64,000 bases of DNA from Endozoicomonas gorgoniicola. GTDB taxonomy: Bacteria; Pseudomonadota; Gammaproteobacteria; Pseudomonadales; Endozoicomonadaceae. Below, in pieces: positions 51,696 through 60,319 of this stretch. Each line of letters opens with the position of its first letter. Position 1 is the first letter of the stretch. The translations under genes and the position numbers were made by a program. Where the stretch lies: positions 6,162,001 to 6,226,000 of the forward strand of contig NZ_JAPFCC010000001.1 in NCBI RefSeq assembly GCF_025562715.2, in the 5' to 3' direction. Under the pieces are notes generated by a model. The model had not been told where the DNA came from. It did no database searches and saw only the letters and a program-made list of their open reading frames with translations.

Positions 51696-53057
51696 ATGTT
51701 GTCAATCACTGAGCCGCCAAAAGAAACACCTGTATTAGCGACGACAGAAGTACTTGTTGTGGGTAGTGGCCCGGCCGGGCTGACGGCTGCAATAGCTTCG
51801 GCACGGGCGGGTGCAAAAACCATGATTGTTGAACGTTATGGCTGCTTTGGCGGTGTTATTTCTCAGGTTGGGGTTGAGGGGATTGCCTGGTATCGCCATG
51901 AGGGGACTGTTGATTCAGAAGGCATTTGTCGTGAATACGAAATAAAAGCGAAAGAGCTTGGTTTTACCCGGCCTGAGCCTCAGTCCATCAGTGAGGCTAT
52001 TGATGCGGAAGGGTTTAAGTATGTTGCAGACCGAATGATTCAGGAAGCCGGAGTCGAACCATTGCTGCATTGTCAGGCAGTGGATGTGATTAAGGAAGGG
52101 GCGGCCGTTACCGGGATTATTGTAGAAGGTAAATCCGGCCGTCAGGCTATTCTGGCTAAACGGATTATTGACTGTACCGGCGATGCGGATATTGCGGCTC
52201 TGGCCGGCGCGCCATTTACCAAGGATGACAGGGATAAGTTGATGGGTGTAACTGTCATATTCAACTGTGCAGGGGTCGATAAGGAAAAGTTTGAAACCTA
52301 TGTTCGTACAGAACTCAAACCGACGTATGGCGACTGGGGAAAAAACTGGAGCGTTGAGACTTCCGGCAAGGAGGACGACATGTTCAGTCCCTACATTGAA
52401 GAGGCTTTTAACAAGGCTCAGGAAGACGGCATTATTCCAGGCAATGCCCAGGCGATAGCCGGTACCTGGAGCACCATTACGGAAGCGGGTGAAGGTTGCC
52501 AGATGAATATGGTCTATTCCTTTGGCTATGACTGTACCGATGTACGGGACTTAACCAAAGCTGAAATGGAAGGTCGCCAGCAGGCGCTATGGGCCATTGA
52601 CGCGCTGCGAGCTTACATTCCCGGTTTTGAGCGCGCCAAACTCCGCAACTTTGGTATGACTCTGGGAACCCGTGAATCTCGCATTATTGAGGGGCGCGGC
52701 ACGATCACTGAATCAGACATCCGTAACCAGGGGCGATTTGATGATTCCATTGGCATCTTCCCTGAATTTATTGACGGTTACGGCATCATTATTCTTCCCA
52801 CTACCGGGCGTTATTTCGAAATACCTTACGGCGCACTCATTCCACAGAATGTTGAAAATCTGCTGGTAGCCGGTCGCTGCATTGCTGGGGATAAAATTTC
52901 CCATGCCGCTACCCGTAATATGATTTGCTGTGCTGTTACCGGGCAGGGTGCGGGGATGGCAGCCGCTTTGTCTTTGAAAGATGGCGTTAATGTAGCGGAT
53001 GTTGATATTCAAAGGTTGCAGGAAGCCCTTGTTGAGCAGGGTGCTCGTGTTCATTGA
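51696..53057 (+). CDS. FAD-dependent oxidoreductase
   Basis: 453 residues from ATG 51696; the longer frame to 51630 has no start codon with support. The N-terminal dinucleotide motif is VVGSGPAGLTAAIASARAGAKTMIVERYGCFGG and the C-terminal FAD segment VENLLVAGRCIAGDKISHAATRNMICCAVTGQGAGMAAAL, with TGDADIAALAG in between. This pattern is that of the FAD_oxidored group (PF12831). The reaction is unknown. It lies 66 bases after the BCCT gene and 50 before the aminotransferase on the same strand, so the three are probably one operon acting on an imported amine. Confidence 0.8.
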   Translation: MLSITEPPKETPVLATTEVLVVGSGPAGLTAAIASARAGAKTMIVERYGCFGGVISQVGVEGIAWYRHEGTVDSEGICREYEIKAKELGFTRPEPQSISEAIDAEGFKYVADRMIQEAGVEPLLHCQAVDVIKEGAAVTGIIVEGKSGRQAILAKRIIDCTGDADIAALAGAPFTKDDRDKLMGVTVIFNCAGVDKEKFETYVRTELKPTYGDWGKNWSVETSGKEDDMFSPYIEEAFNKAQEDGIIPGNAQAIAGTWSTITEAGEGCQMNMVYSFGYDCTDVRDLTKAEMEGRQQALWAIDALRAYIPGFERAKLRNFGMTLGTRESRIIEGRGTITESDIRNQGRFDDSIGIFPEFIDGYGIIILPTTGRYFEIPYGALIPQNVENLLVAGRCIAGDKISHAATRNMICCAVTGQGAGMAAALSLKDGVNVADVDIQRLQEALVEQGARVH

Positions 53058-53107
53058 ATGATTCATTAAATAGTAATTAAAACAACTGATCTTCAAGGAG
53101 TGCCATA

Positions 53108-54235
53108 ATGGCTGGTTTACTCGATAGCGTTGACCCGGATGGGTTACTTGAATATTCCGTAGTATTTACCGACCGCTCTCTAAACCATATGTCGACCACC
53201 TTTCAGGGGGTTATGAACGGTATCTCTGCCACTTTGAAAAAGGTATACAACGCTCATTCTGTTGTCATTGTGCCGGGTGGTGGCACCTATGGTATGGAAG
53301 CCGTCGCCAGACAGTTTGCCGCTGATAAAAAATGCCTGGTCATCCGTAATGGTTTCTTCAGCTATCGCTGGACCCAGATTTTTGAAACGGGGAATATTCC
53401 TTCAGAGCATACTGTGATGATGGCGCGCCCTGAAAGTGATGCTATTGACGCTCCGTTTGCTCCGGCACCTTTAGAAGAAGTTGTTGCCAGAATCCTTGCC
53501 GAAAAGCCGGAATTTGTCTTTGCTCCCCACGTAGAAACCTCTTCCGGCATGATGCTGCCCGATGAGTACATTAAATCTGTCGCTGATGCCGTTCATTCTG
53601 TGGGTGGCATGATGGTTCTTGACTGCATCGCCTCTGGAACAATCTGGGTTGATATGGGCAAAACCGGGGTTGATATTCTGATCAGTGCACCACAGAAAGG
53701 TTGGAGCAGCTCCCCCTGTTCTGCCATGGTAATGCTGAGTCCGCTGGCTCGTGACCGAATTGAGGGTACTCAAAGCAGCAGCTTTTCCTGTGACTTGAAA
53801 AAATGGCTCCAGATTATGGAAGCCTATGAGAAGGGTGGTCACGCCTATCATGCGACCATGCCGACGGATGCTCTTAATACTTTTTGTAAAACTGTCAAAG
53901 AAACTGAAGCTTATGGGCTTGAGAAGGTGCGTGAAGAACAGTTGGAGCTGGGTCGACGGGTTCGTGAATTGCTGACTGAAAAAGGAATCAAGTCTGTGGC
54001 AGCAGAGGGCTTTGAGGCACCGGGTGTGGTCGTTAGTTATACCTCTGATAGTGAGATTCAGACCGGCAGGAAATTTATTGAGGAAGGTTTGCAGATTGCT
54101 GGTGGCGTTCCACTGATGTGCAATGAGTCTGAAGACTTCAAAACATTCCGCCTGGGATTGTTTGGTCTGGACAAGCTGCATAATATCGACCGGACTATTG
54201 CTTCACTGGATAAAGCCCTGGACAAAATTTTTTAA
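53108..54235 (+). CDS. class V PLP-dependent aminotransferase
   Basis: 375 residues. The fold type I features are GGGTYGMEAVARQF near residue 58, the HVETSSGMMLPDEYI loop near 140 and the pyridoxal-binding lysine in ISAPQKGWSSSPCSAM near residue 197. It resembles alanine-glyoxylate/serine-pyruvate and related aminotransferases. AAGGAG lies 8 bases before the ATG. Third gene of the likely operon with the transporter and the FAD enzyme; together they would take up and break down a small amino compound, which is an inference only. Confidence 0.82.
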   Translation: MAGLLDSVDPDGLLEYSVVFTDRSLNHMSTTFQGVMNGISATLKKVYNAHSVVIVPGGGTYGMEAVARQFAADKKCLVIRNGFFSYRWTQIFETGNIPSEHTVMMARPESDAIDAPFAPAPLEEVVARILAEKPEFVFAPHVETSSGMMLPDEYIKSVADAVHSVGGMMVLDCIASGTIWVDMGKTGVDILISAPQKGWSSSPCSAMVMLSPLARDRIEGTQSSSFSCDLKKWLQIMEAYEKGGHAYHATMPTDALNTFCKTVKETEAYGLEKVREEQLELGRRVRELLTEKGIKSVAAEGFEAPGVVVSYTSDSEIQTGRKFIEEGLQIAGGVPLMCNESEDFKTFRLGLFGLDKLHNIDRTIASLDKALDKIF

Positions 54236-54306
54236 CGCTGCCGCCAGCCTTTCAAGGCTGTCTCTGTTAAGCCGATGACCTATCTGTTGATGGCTTTTCA
54301 AAGGCA

Positions 54307-54840
54307 ATGGATATGCGATTTGATCTGGGTGATGGATACAGTGTCAGAAGCTTCCTGTATGGCGATGCATCGTCTTTATCCCGCCATGGCAACAATGCCA
54401 ACATTGCCCGGAATCTCAGAGACAGTTTTCCCAACCCTTACAGTATTGAACATGCCAGAGCGTGGATTCAGCATGTAAAGGAGCACGAGCCGGATACCCG
54501 CTTTGTGATTGCCAGTGGACAGGAAGCCATCGGTGAAATCGGTTTTGTTGTGCAGCTGGATGTGCATCGCTATTCCGCCGAGATTGGCTACTGGATATCG
54601 GAAGAACACTGGGGCAGGGGAATCATGCCTAAAGCCCTCGCCTTTGCTTCAGATTATGCGTTCAAAAAGAAGAAGATTGTCCGGCTGTTTGCCGATGTTG
54701 TGGAGTACAACGAAGGCTCCTGTAAAGTGCTTGAGAAGTGTGGTTATCAGCGTGAAGGTATTCTGAGAAAACACATCTACAAAGGTGAACGCTTTTATGA
54801 CCAGTTTCTGTACGCCCGAATTAATCCTGATGCCTCATAA
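54307..54840 (+). CDS. GNAT-family N-acetyltransferase (RimJ/RimL type)
   Basis: 177 residues. The acetyl-CoA fold is shown by EIGYWISEEHWGRGIMPKALAFASDYAFKKKKIVRLFADVVEYNEGSCKVLEKCGYQREGILRKHIYKGERFYDQFLYA, the standard GNAT motif A/B with a Q/R-G-x-G/A equivalent (HWGRGI) and the terminal YDQ segment of RimJ/RimL relatives. Such enzymes acetylate ribosomal proteins or small amines. Its last bases overlap the convergent sctV by 6. Confidence 0.85.
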   Translation: MDMRFDLGDGYSVRSFLYGDASSLSRHGNNANIARNLRDSFPNPYSIEHARAWIQHVKEHEPDTRFVIASGQEAIGEIGFVVQLDVHRYSAEIGYWISEEHWGRGIMPKALAFASDYAFKKKKIVRLFADVVEYNEGSCKVLEKCGYQREGILRKHIYKGERFYDQFLYARINPDAS

Positions 54841-56922
54841 AGAGATTCGGCCCAGAGGCTGAACGGTTATTTCTTCCGTCAGTTCCTGATGTGACAGTAC
54901 GGCCAGATCATACACTTCCAGTTCCAGCAGCTTGCGTACGTAACGACGAATGTCCATGGACGTAATCAGTACGGGTTTGTGTTCCAGGTGGCCTATTTTA
55001 CCCACGGTATTTTTAACGTTTTCCACAAACCGTGCCGATTGTGACGGATCAAGTGCCAGATAGCTGCCAGCAGACGTCTGGCGAATACCGCCACGAATGG
55101 TGTCTTCAACATCCTGATCCAGCAGATACACCGGCAGCATGTTTTTACCATTGGAGTACTTGTAGCTGACGTAACGCTTTAATGATGAGCGGACATATTC
55201 CGTCAGTTGAACCACTTCTTTCTCTTTATGCCCCCAGACAACCAGTGACTGCAGAATAGAGCGCAGGTTGCGAATGGAAATATCTTCGGATACCAGCCGC
55301 TGAAATATTTCGGTAATTTTGTTAACGGGCAATAAACGCTGCACTTCCTTGATCAGTTCACCGAACGAGCTTTCCATTTTCTCCAGCAGGTAGCGGGTTT
55401 CCTGAATACCGATAAATTCTTCTGAGTACTTTTTCAGGACATGAGCCAGATGGAAGGTGAGAATTTTAGGAGCGTCCATAAAGTTAACGTTGTTCTTTTC
55501 CAGACGTTCCTTCTTATCTTCGGTTGCCCAGATAGTGTCCAGTCCGGGCAGAAAATCGTCCTCTTGTTCAAAAGGAATTTTCAGCATTTCCAGATGGTCA
55601 ATGGATTCACGGATAAAGATATAGCCGGGTCGGAAATAGCCGCTGGCGACGGGGACTTCCTGCAAAAGAATAGAATAGGTGTTGTCTGCCATGGAGTCAT
55701 TAAAGCGCAGGTGAATACCGGGAAAAGGCACACCCAGATCCATGTAAAGTGCTTTGCGGACTTTCAGTAACTCGTCGTTCAACGATTGTGTATCCAGACT
55801 TTCCTGAATCGAAGTGGGTACATCAATAATCAGTGGCAGTGTCTGGGTGAACTCTTCCTGTTGATCCAGACGTGATTTGGCTTTGTCCGGTGATTCGGTG
55901 GCTGCTGCCATAGCAGGAATACCGCCTTCTGCCTCATCGTGTTCGGCTTTGGCGGCTTTCTTTAACAGGTAGTAACCACCGCCGCCGATAAAGGCTGCCA
56001 GAAACAGGAAAATCAGGGTCGGGAAGCCGGGAATCAGCGCAAAGCAAAGCAGTAAAACGCCACCCACCATAAGGGCTTTGGGTTTATCCAGCAGTTGCCC
56101 GCCGATTTCATTACCAAGGTCTTTGGAGTCCTCGTTCGATACCCGGGTAACGATAATACCGGAGGTGATGGAGATCAGCAGGGCGGGAATCTGGGAAATC
56201 AGGCCGTCCCCAACAGTTAAAATGGCATACAGCTGAAGGGCTTCACCAGCACTCAGTCCCAGCATGGTGGAACCAATGGCTACCCCGGCTGTGATGTTTA
56301 CAAAGATGATAATCAGACCAGCAATGGCATCTCCTTTGACGAACTTCATCGCTCCGTCCATAGAGCCGTACATCTGGGATTCTTTCTGAACCAGCTCCCG
56401 GCGTTTCTGGGCTTCTTCCATTTCAATGGAACCGGCACGCAAGTCGGCATCAATACTCATCTGCTTACCAGGCATACCATCCAGAGAGAAACGGGCGCTT
56501 ACTTCTGCAACACGTTCTGAACCTTTGGTAATCACCAGAAACTGAACAATGGTGATGATCAGGAAGATAACGATACCTACAATCAGGTTGCCGCCTACCA
56601 CGAAATTACCAAAGGTGTAGACAATCTCACCGGCGTCGGCCTGCAAAAGAATCAGGCGGGTTGTCGTAATAGACAATGACAGCCTGAACAGGGTGGTCAC
56701 CAGCAGTACTGCAGGGAAAGACGAAAACTCCAGAGGCGACCTCAGGTAAATAGACGTCATCATCAGAATAAAGGACAGGCCCATGTTCAGGGCAATCAAA
56801 AAATCCACCACAGGGGTGGGCATGGGCAGGATAATCAGGCCAACAATGGCTACCAGCAAAACAGCCAGCATCAGGTCATTGCGCTGGCCCATTTTCTGGA
56901 GACCGATAAGAACTGGATTCAT
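54835..56922 (-). CDS. sctV: type III secretion export gate SctV (LcrD/YscV)
   Basis: 695 residues, the normal length. The FlhA/LcrD family is shown by an N-terminal half with seven or eight membrane segments, the conserved cytosolic loop VRFSLDGMPGKQMSIDADLRAG-type stretch (RFSLDGMPGKQMSIDADLRAGSIEM near residues 144-170) and a soluble C-terminal domain that forms the nonameric ring below the export gate. It selects substrates and uses the proton gradient. Downstream of sctX and sctY, the order found in Yersinia (yscX-yscY-lcrD), so the system is of the Ysc group. Confidence 0.93.
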   Translation of the reverse strand: MNPVLIGLQKMGQRNDLMLAVLLVAIVGLIILPMPTPVVDFLIALNMGLSFILMMTSIYLRSPLEFSSFPAVLLVTTLFRLSLSITTTRLILLQADAGEIVYTFGNFVVGGNLIVGIVIFLIITIVQFLVITKGSERVAEVSARFSLDGMPGKQMSIDADLRAGSIEMEEAQKRRELVQKESQMYGSMDGAMKFVKGDAIAGLIIIFVNITAGVAIGSTMLGLSAGEALQLYAILTVGDGLISQIPALLISITSGIIVTRVSNEDSKDLGNEIGGQLLDKPKALMVGGVLLLCFALIPGFPTLIFLFLAAFIGGGGYYLLKKAAKAEHDEAEGGIPAMAAATESPDKAKSRLDQQEEFTQTLPLIIDVPTSIQESLDTQSLNDELLKVRKALYMDLGVPFPGIHLRFNDSMADNTYSILLQEVPVASGYFRPGYIFIRESIDHLEMLKIPFEQEDDFLPGLDTIWATEDKKERLEKNNVNFMDAPKILTFHLAHVLKKYSEEFIGIQETRYLLEKMESSFGELIKEVQRLLPVNKITEIFQRLVSEDISIRNLRSILQSLVVWGHKEKEVVQLTEYVRSSLKRYVSYKYSNGKNMLPVYLLDQDVEDTIRGGIRQTSAGSYLALDPSQSARFVENVKNTVGKIGHLEHKPVLITSMDIRRYVRKLLELEVYDLAVLSHQELTEEITVQPLGRISL

Positions 56923-56983
56923 GCATTCAGCCTGATTGTTCGGGGCTTAACCTTTCAGGCAGAAATCAGGCGGAAAGCAGGGG

Positions 56984-57283
56984 TTAACGTACAGCGGCTT
57001 TCTTCAACTTTTTCTTCCTGAGCAGGGCGCGTCCCTTGATCCATTTTATGGCACGGGTATCGGTGCCGGGCTTTACGTACTGCAGAAAACTATCGGCAGC
57101 CTTAATGGACTCTGCAGGCTGGTCAGTTTGAAGGTAGGCATAGCTCAGCATGCGATGAACATCAGGGTTCTCAGGTTCCATCTGACGCATGGCTTCGAGC
57201 AGGGCGATCGACTTGCGGGGCTGTAAATATTCAAGATAATAAGAAGCCTGAGCGAATAACCATTCTTTCAGCGTTTTATCCAT
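56984..57283 (-). CDS. sctY: SctY-like TPR chaperone (YscY)
   Basis: 99 residues made of TPR-type helices (LFAQASYYLEYLQPRKSIALLEAMRQMEPENPDVHRMLSYAYLQTDQPAESIKAADSFLQY), the size and character of YscY, the cytoplasmic chaperone of SctX that also touches SctV. Position between sctX and sctV supports the call. The basic tail (KGRALLRKKKLKKAAVR) is notable. Assigned from context and helix pattern, not from a motif. Confidence 0.75.
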   Translation of the reverse strand: MDKTLKEWLFAQASYYLEYLQPRKSIALLEAMRQMEPENPDVHRMLSYAYLQTDQPAESIKAADSFLQYVKPGTDTRAIKWIKGRALLRKKKLKKAAVR

Positions 57284-57320
57284 AGAATGTCTCCCTTATT
57301 CCAATTCCGCCTTCTAAATA

Positions 57321-57731
57321 TCACCCTGCCACCAGTATATTTCGGCTCATCATCAACATTTCCTGAAGCTCTTTCGACTCCTGTAAAACGTCAAGCGCCT
57401 TCTGAAATTCCGGGCTTTCATTTTTGCGTTGCTCAAAAATGGCTAATGCCAGATTAGTCATCATGTGATGTTCATCGGGTGATAATGATAATGATGATGA
57501 GTTGACGTTCATGGCGAATCGTTTTTCCCGGTTCTGAAAAGTCCGGCCCATTTCAAGAGCTGTCCAGAAGTGAGCGGTGATGCTTTCGCCAGAAGGCTTA
57601 AACGAGGACTTATCTTTAGGAAAGTCTTTATCGACCGCATCTGCGGCTATTCTGGAAATTCCAGACAGGCCACTGTTGAATGAAACATCCATAGTCGTAT
57701 TCTTTTTGTGGAAATCGAATAGGCATTTCAT
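57321..57731 (-). CDS. sctX: SctX-like secreted early substrate (YscX)
   Basis: 136 residues. The helical C-terminus (HHMMTNLALAIFEQRKNESPEFQKALDVLQESKELQEMLMMSRNILV) resembles the end of YscX, the early secreted protein needed for needle export. ATG 57731 follows AGGTGG by 4 bases; an inner ATG at 57692 is also possible. With sctY and sctV it makes the conserved X-Y-V cluster. The identity rests mainly on gene order, size and the C-terminal pattern. Confidence 0.65.
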   Translation of the reverse strand: MKCLFDFHKKNTTMDVSFNSGLSGISRIAADAVDKDFPKDKSSFKPSGESITAHFWTALEMGRTFQNREKRFAMNVNSSSLSLSPDEHHMMTNLALAIFEQRKNESPEFQKALDVLQESKELQEMLMMSRNILVAG

Positions 57732-57887
57732 CGGCCACCTGGTGATGACCTGAAAGCGGTCAGGCTAAAAGCATTAGAATTAGGGGGCGGAGTTGGATAC
57801 ACTGTCAATTAAATGGAATTTTTTGCTTGATTTCAGTATTAAAGCTTTATTTTTTTGTGCTAATTGACGAAGTATTAATAATGACTA

Positions 57888-57930
57888 GTTAGCTGTAATG
57901 AGCAGCTAACTGTAATGAATCGTTAGCTGT
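57888..57930. promoter_or_regulatory. repeated inverted motif between sctX and sctC
   Basis: GTTAGCTG (57888-57895) pairs with CAGCTAAC (57903-57910), and a third GTTAGCTGT follows at 57922-57930. It lies in the region between divergent secretion genes, a plausible operator for a shared regulator. Confidence 0.45.
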
Positions 57931-57985
57931 TTGATTAAGTAGTTGAAGTGAGCTGTAGCGAGACTGGCATGGAGGCACTCGTGTA

Positions 57986-60169
57986 ATGAGCTTTCTTATC
58001 AACCTGCATCGTTGTATTGAGCAGTGTAAAAATCGGTGCATTAAGTGGGCATTGCTTATTCCTCTGATGTTCACGCTGGTCGCTCCAAATGCTATTTCAA
58101 ACAGCAACTGGGCTCGTATTGATAAAGAGAATGCCCGCCGACATATTGTTCGGCCAGATGAAACCCTTGCCATTATTGCTGAAAATTACGGGTTCGATGT
58201 TTACGAACTGATTTCCTACAACAATATTACCAATCCTGACCGGCTGATGACCGGGCAGACTATTTATATTCCAATCGAACAGTTGCCGGTTCAGTCAGGG
58301 AGGCAGGAGATGAACTCTCTTGATGCCCAGTCATTCCCTCCAAGAGAAGCCAGACCGACCCAGGAAGAATATTATAAATTGCAGCAATGGCTGGAAGACC
58401 CAAATATGGGTTCTGGTGTAGACAGTGTTGATTATAACTACCAGCTGAATTCAGCGAACCCGAAGCCACCTTTAAAACAAAGCCCACAACAGACTGGCTT
58501 TGACCTGCCTATTGATAATGATGCCAAAATGCTGAATCAGGGCATAGCTGTCAAGGCGAAGGTTGAAACAGATACTGAAGCAGAAATGGACGAATCCGAA
58601 AACACATCGGAAAACGTACCTGATGATTCTTCGCCATCTCTGGAAGCTTTTGGTGAGCGACCTTATGCCTATTACGGCAGCGGGGAGGACCTGGCGGAAG
58701 TTCTGCAGAATTTTGCGGCCAGTTATTATATTCCCACTATTCTGGCTGAAGATCTGGAAGGGCAGGTTAATGGTAAAATAGGGCCGCTGACGCCGATTGA
58801 CTTTCTGGATCACATGTCCAATGTCTATGGCTTTATCTGGTATTTCGATGGACATACGCTCTACGTTTACAACGGTAATGCTGCCCAGCAAAAGATTATC
58901 AGCCTGAACTACATGAGCATTGATAAATTCAAGAAAACGCTCAAACGTGTGGGGATCTGGGATGGTCGGTTTTTCTGGAAAGAACAGCCAAAGAATGGGC
59001 TGGTTTATGTTTCCGGTCCGCCTCGCTATGTTGAAATGGTGACTCAGACCGCAGAGCTTTTGGATAAAAAAGAAGGTGACCGGCAAAAAAGTCAGCTGTC
59101 CGTAAGAATGTTCCGCCTGAAGTACGCCTGGGCGACAGACAAGCAGTTTAACTTTCGGGGTCAGCAGGTTGTGGTGCCGGGCGTTTCTACATTGTTGCGC
59201 AGTATTATCAGCGGTGGCGGCGTTGCCCAGGTTACCCGACAGACTCTGGCAACGCCTTCTCTCAAGCCTGCTCAGGGTGTGACACGGTCAGCAGAAAGAA
59301 AAGCCGCTGTTAGAGCCGCTCAGGATGCTGCCAGCTCCGGGGCGCAGCAGTTGAATGCAGGAGCAGAGGCTGAGAAAGTATTGATTAATGCAGACCCCCG
59401 GCTGAATGCGATTATCGTGCATGATCTTGAGTCTAAGATGCCCATGTATGAAGAACTGATTAAATCCCTGGATAAACCCTCAGCCCAGGTAGAAGTCAGT
59501 GTTTCGATTATTGATGTGAATTCACAGGATATTTCTGCGTTAGGGGTTGACTGGAATAACACGCGTGGAACCAACTCTGAACTTAAGTTCGATCCGGCAG
59601 GCTCTGCACACGCCAAGGACTTTCAGTCATTCACCACGGTGGTGGGTATGAACCTGGGAAGCTTTAATGCGCGGCTGAGTCTGCTGGCAGATGAAGGTCG
59701 TGCAAAGGTAGTGTCCAGACCATCCATACTGACACTGGACAACCTTGAAGCCGTTTTTGATAGCAGCAGTACCTTTTATGTCAAAGTGGAAAGCACCGAA
59801 GACGCTGAGTTGTTTCCGGTGACATCCGGAACCGTTGTACAAGTGACCCCAAGAATTGTTAACGAGAAAAAAGGCCGGAAAATTCACATGAGCGTGAATA
59901 TCCAGAACGGTGGTGACGAGACAGCAGAAGGCGCTTCACTGCCCAAAGTCACTAACAGCTCAATCAGTACCCAGGCGGTTGTTAATGAATCTGAAAGCCT
60001 GCTGATCGGTGGTTTTGTTCAGGAAACAGAAACCGAGAATGCGACAAAAGTTCCGGTTCTTGGGGATATTCCAGTCCTCGGTACACTGTTTCGAAATGAA
60101 AAAACGGTTAATCGCCAGCAGGTTCGCCTGTTCCTTATCTCTCCCCGGATTATCAATATCGATACCTGA
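57986..60169 (+). CDS. sctC: type III secretion secretin SctC with an N-terminal LysM domain
   Basis: 727 residues, over 100 longer than common SctC proteins. After a signal-like hydrophobic stretch (IKWALLIPLMFTLVAPNAISNS) comes a LysM domain (HIVRPDETLAIIAENYGFDVYELISYNNITNPDRLMTGQTIYIPIE, residues about 50-97), a low-complexity linker, the N0/N1 domains (GEDLAEVLQNFAASYYIPTILAEDLEGQVNGKIG...) and the secretin domain with VEVSVSIIDVNSQDISALGVDW, LSLLADEGRAKVVSRPSILTLDN and VPVLGDIPVLGTLFR. It forms the outer-membrane ring. The LysM part could bind peptidoglycan. GGAGG lies 10 bases before ATG. Confidence 0.9.
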   Translation: MSFLINLHRCIEQCKNRCIKWALLIPLMFTLVAPNAISNSNWARIDKENARRHIVRPDETLAIIAENYGFDVYELISYNNITNPDRLMTGQTIYIPIEQLPVQSGRQEMNSLDAQSFPPREARPTQEEYYKLQQWLEDPNMGSGVDSVDYNYQLNSANPKPPLKQSPQQTGFDLPIDNDAKMLNQGIAVKAKVETDTEAEMDESENTSENVPDDSSPSLEAFGERPYAYYGSGEDLAEVLQNFAASYYIPTILAEDLEGQVNGKIGPLTPIDFLDHMSNVYGFIWYFDGHTLYVYNGNAAQQKIISLNYMSIDKFKKTLKRVGIWDGRFFWKEQPKNGLVYVSGPPRYVEMVTQTAELLDKKEGDRQKSQLSVRMFRLKYAWATDKQFNFRGQQVVVPGVSTLLRSIISGGGVAQVTRQTLATPSLKPAQGVTRSAERKAAVRAAQDAASSGAQQLNAGAEAEKVLINADPRLNAIIVHDLESKMPMYEELIKSLDKPSAQVEVSVSIIDVNSQDISALGVDWNNTRGTNSELKFDPAGSAHAKDFQSFTTVVGMNLGSFNARLSLLADEGRAKVVSRPSILTLDNLEAVFDSSSTFYVKVESTEDAELFPVTSGTVVQVTPRIVNEKKGRKIHMSVNIQNGGDETAEGASLPKVTNSSISTQAVVNESESLLIGGFVQETETENATKVPVLGDIPVLGTLFRNEKTVNRQQVRLFLISPRIINIDT

Positions 60170-60183
60170 TCAGGTATCGATAT
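60156..60183. terminator. 28-bp perfect palindrome at the sctC stop codon
   Basis: ATATCGATACCTGA followed at once by its complement TCAGGTATCGATAT, a loop-free perfect dyad covering the TGA stop. There is no T run. It may act as terminator or mRNA-end stabiliser, or as a protein site. Confidence 0.5.
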
Positions 60184-60319
60184 CACTTTCGCATTCCGCT
60201 GTCCGCTGTCCACTATCCGTTGATGGGTGCTTCCTTTCCTTATTGCTCGTAATTATTCGTAATTATTCGCAATTGGTCGTATGATAGTTTTCCATGACCT
60301 TAAGGGCTGGAAAAAAACA

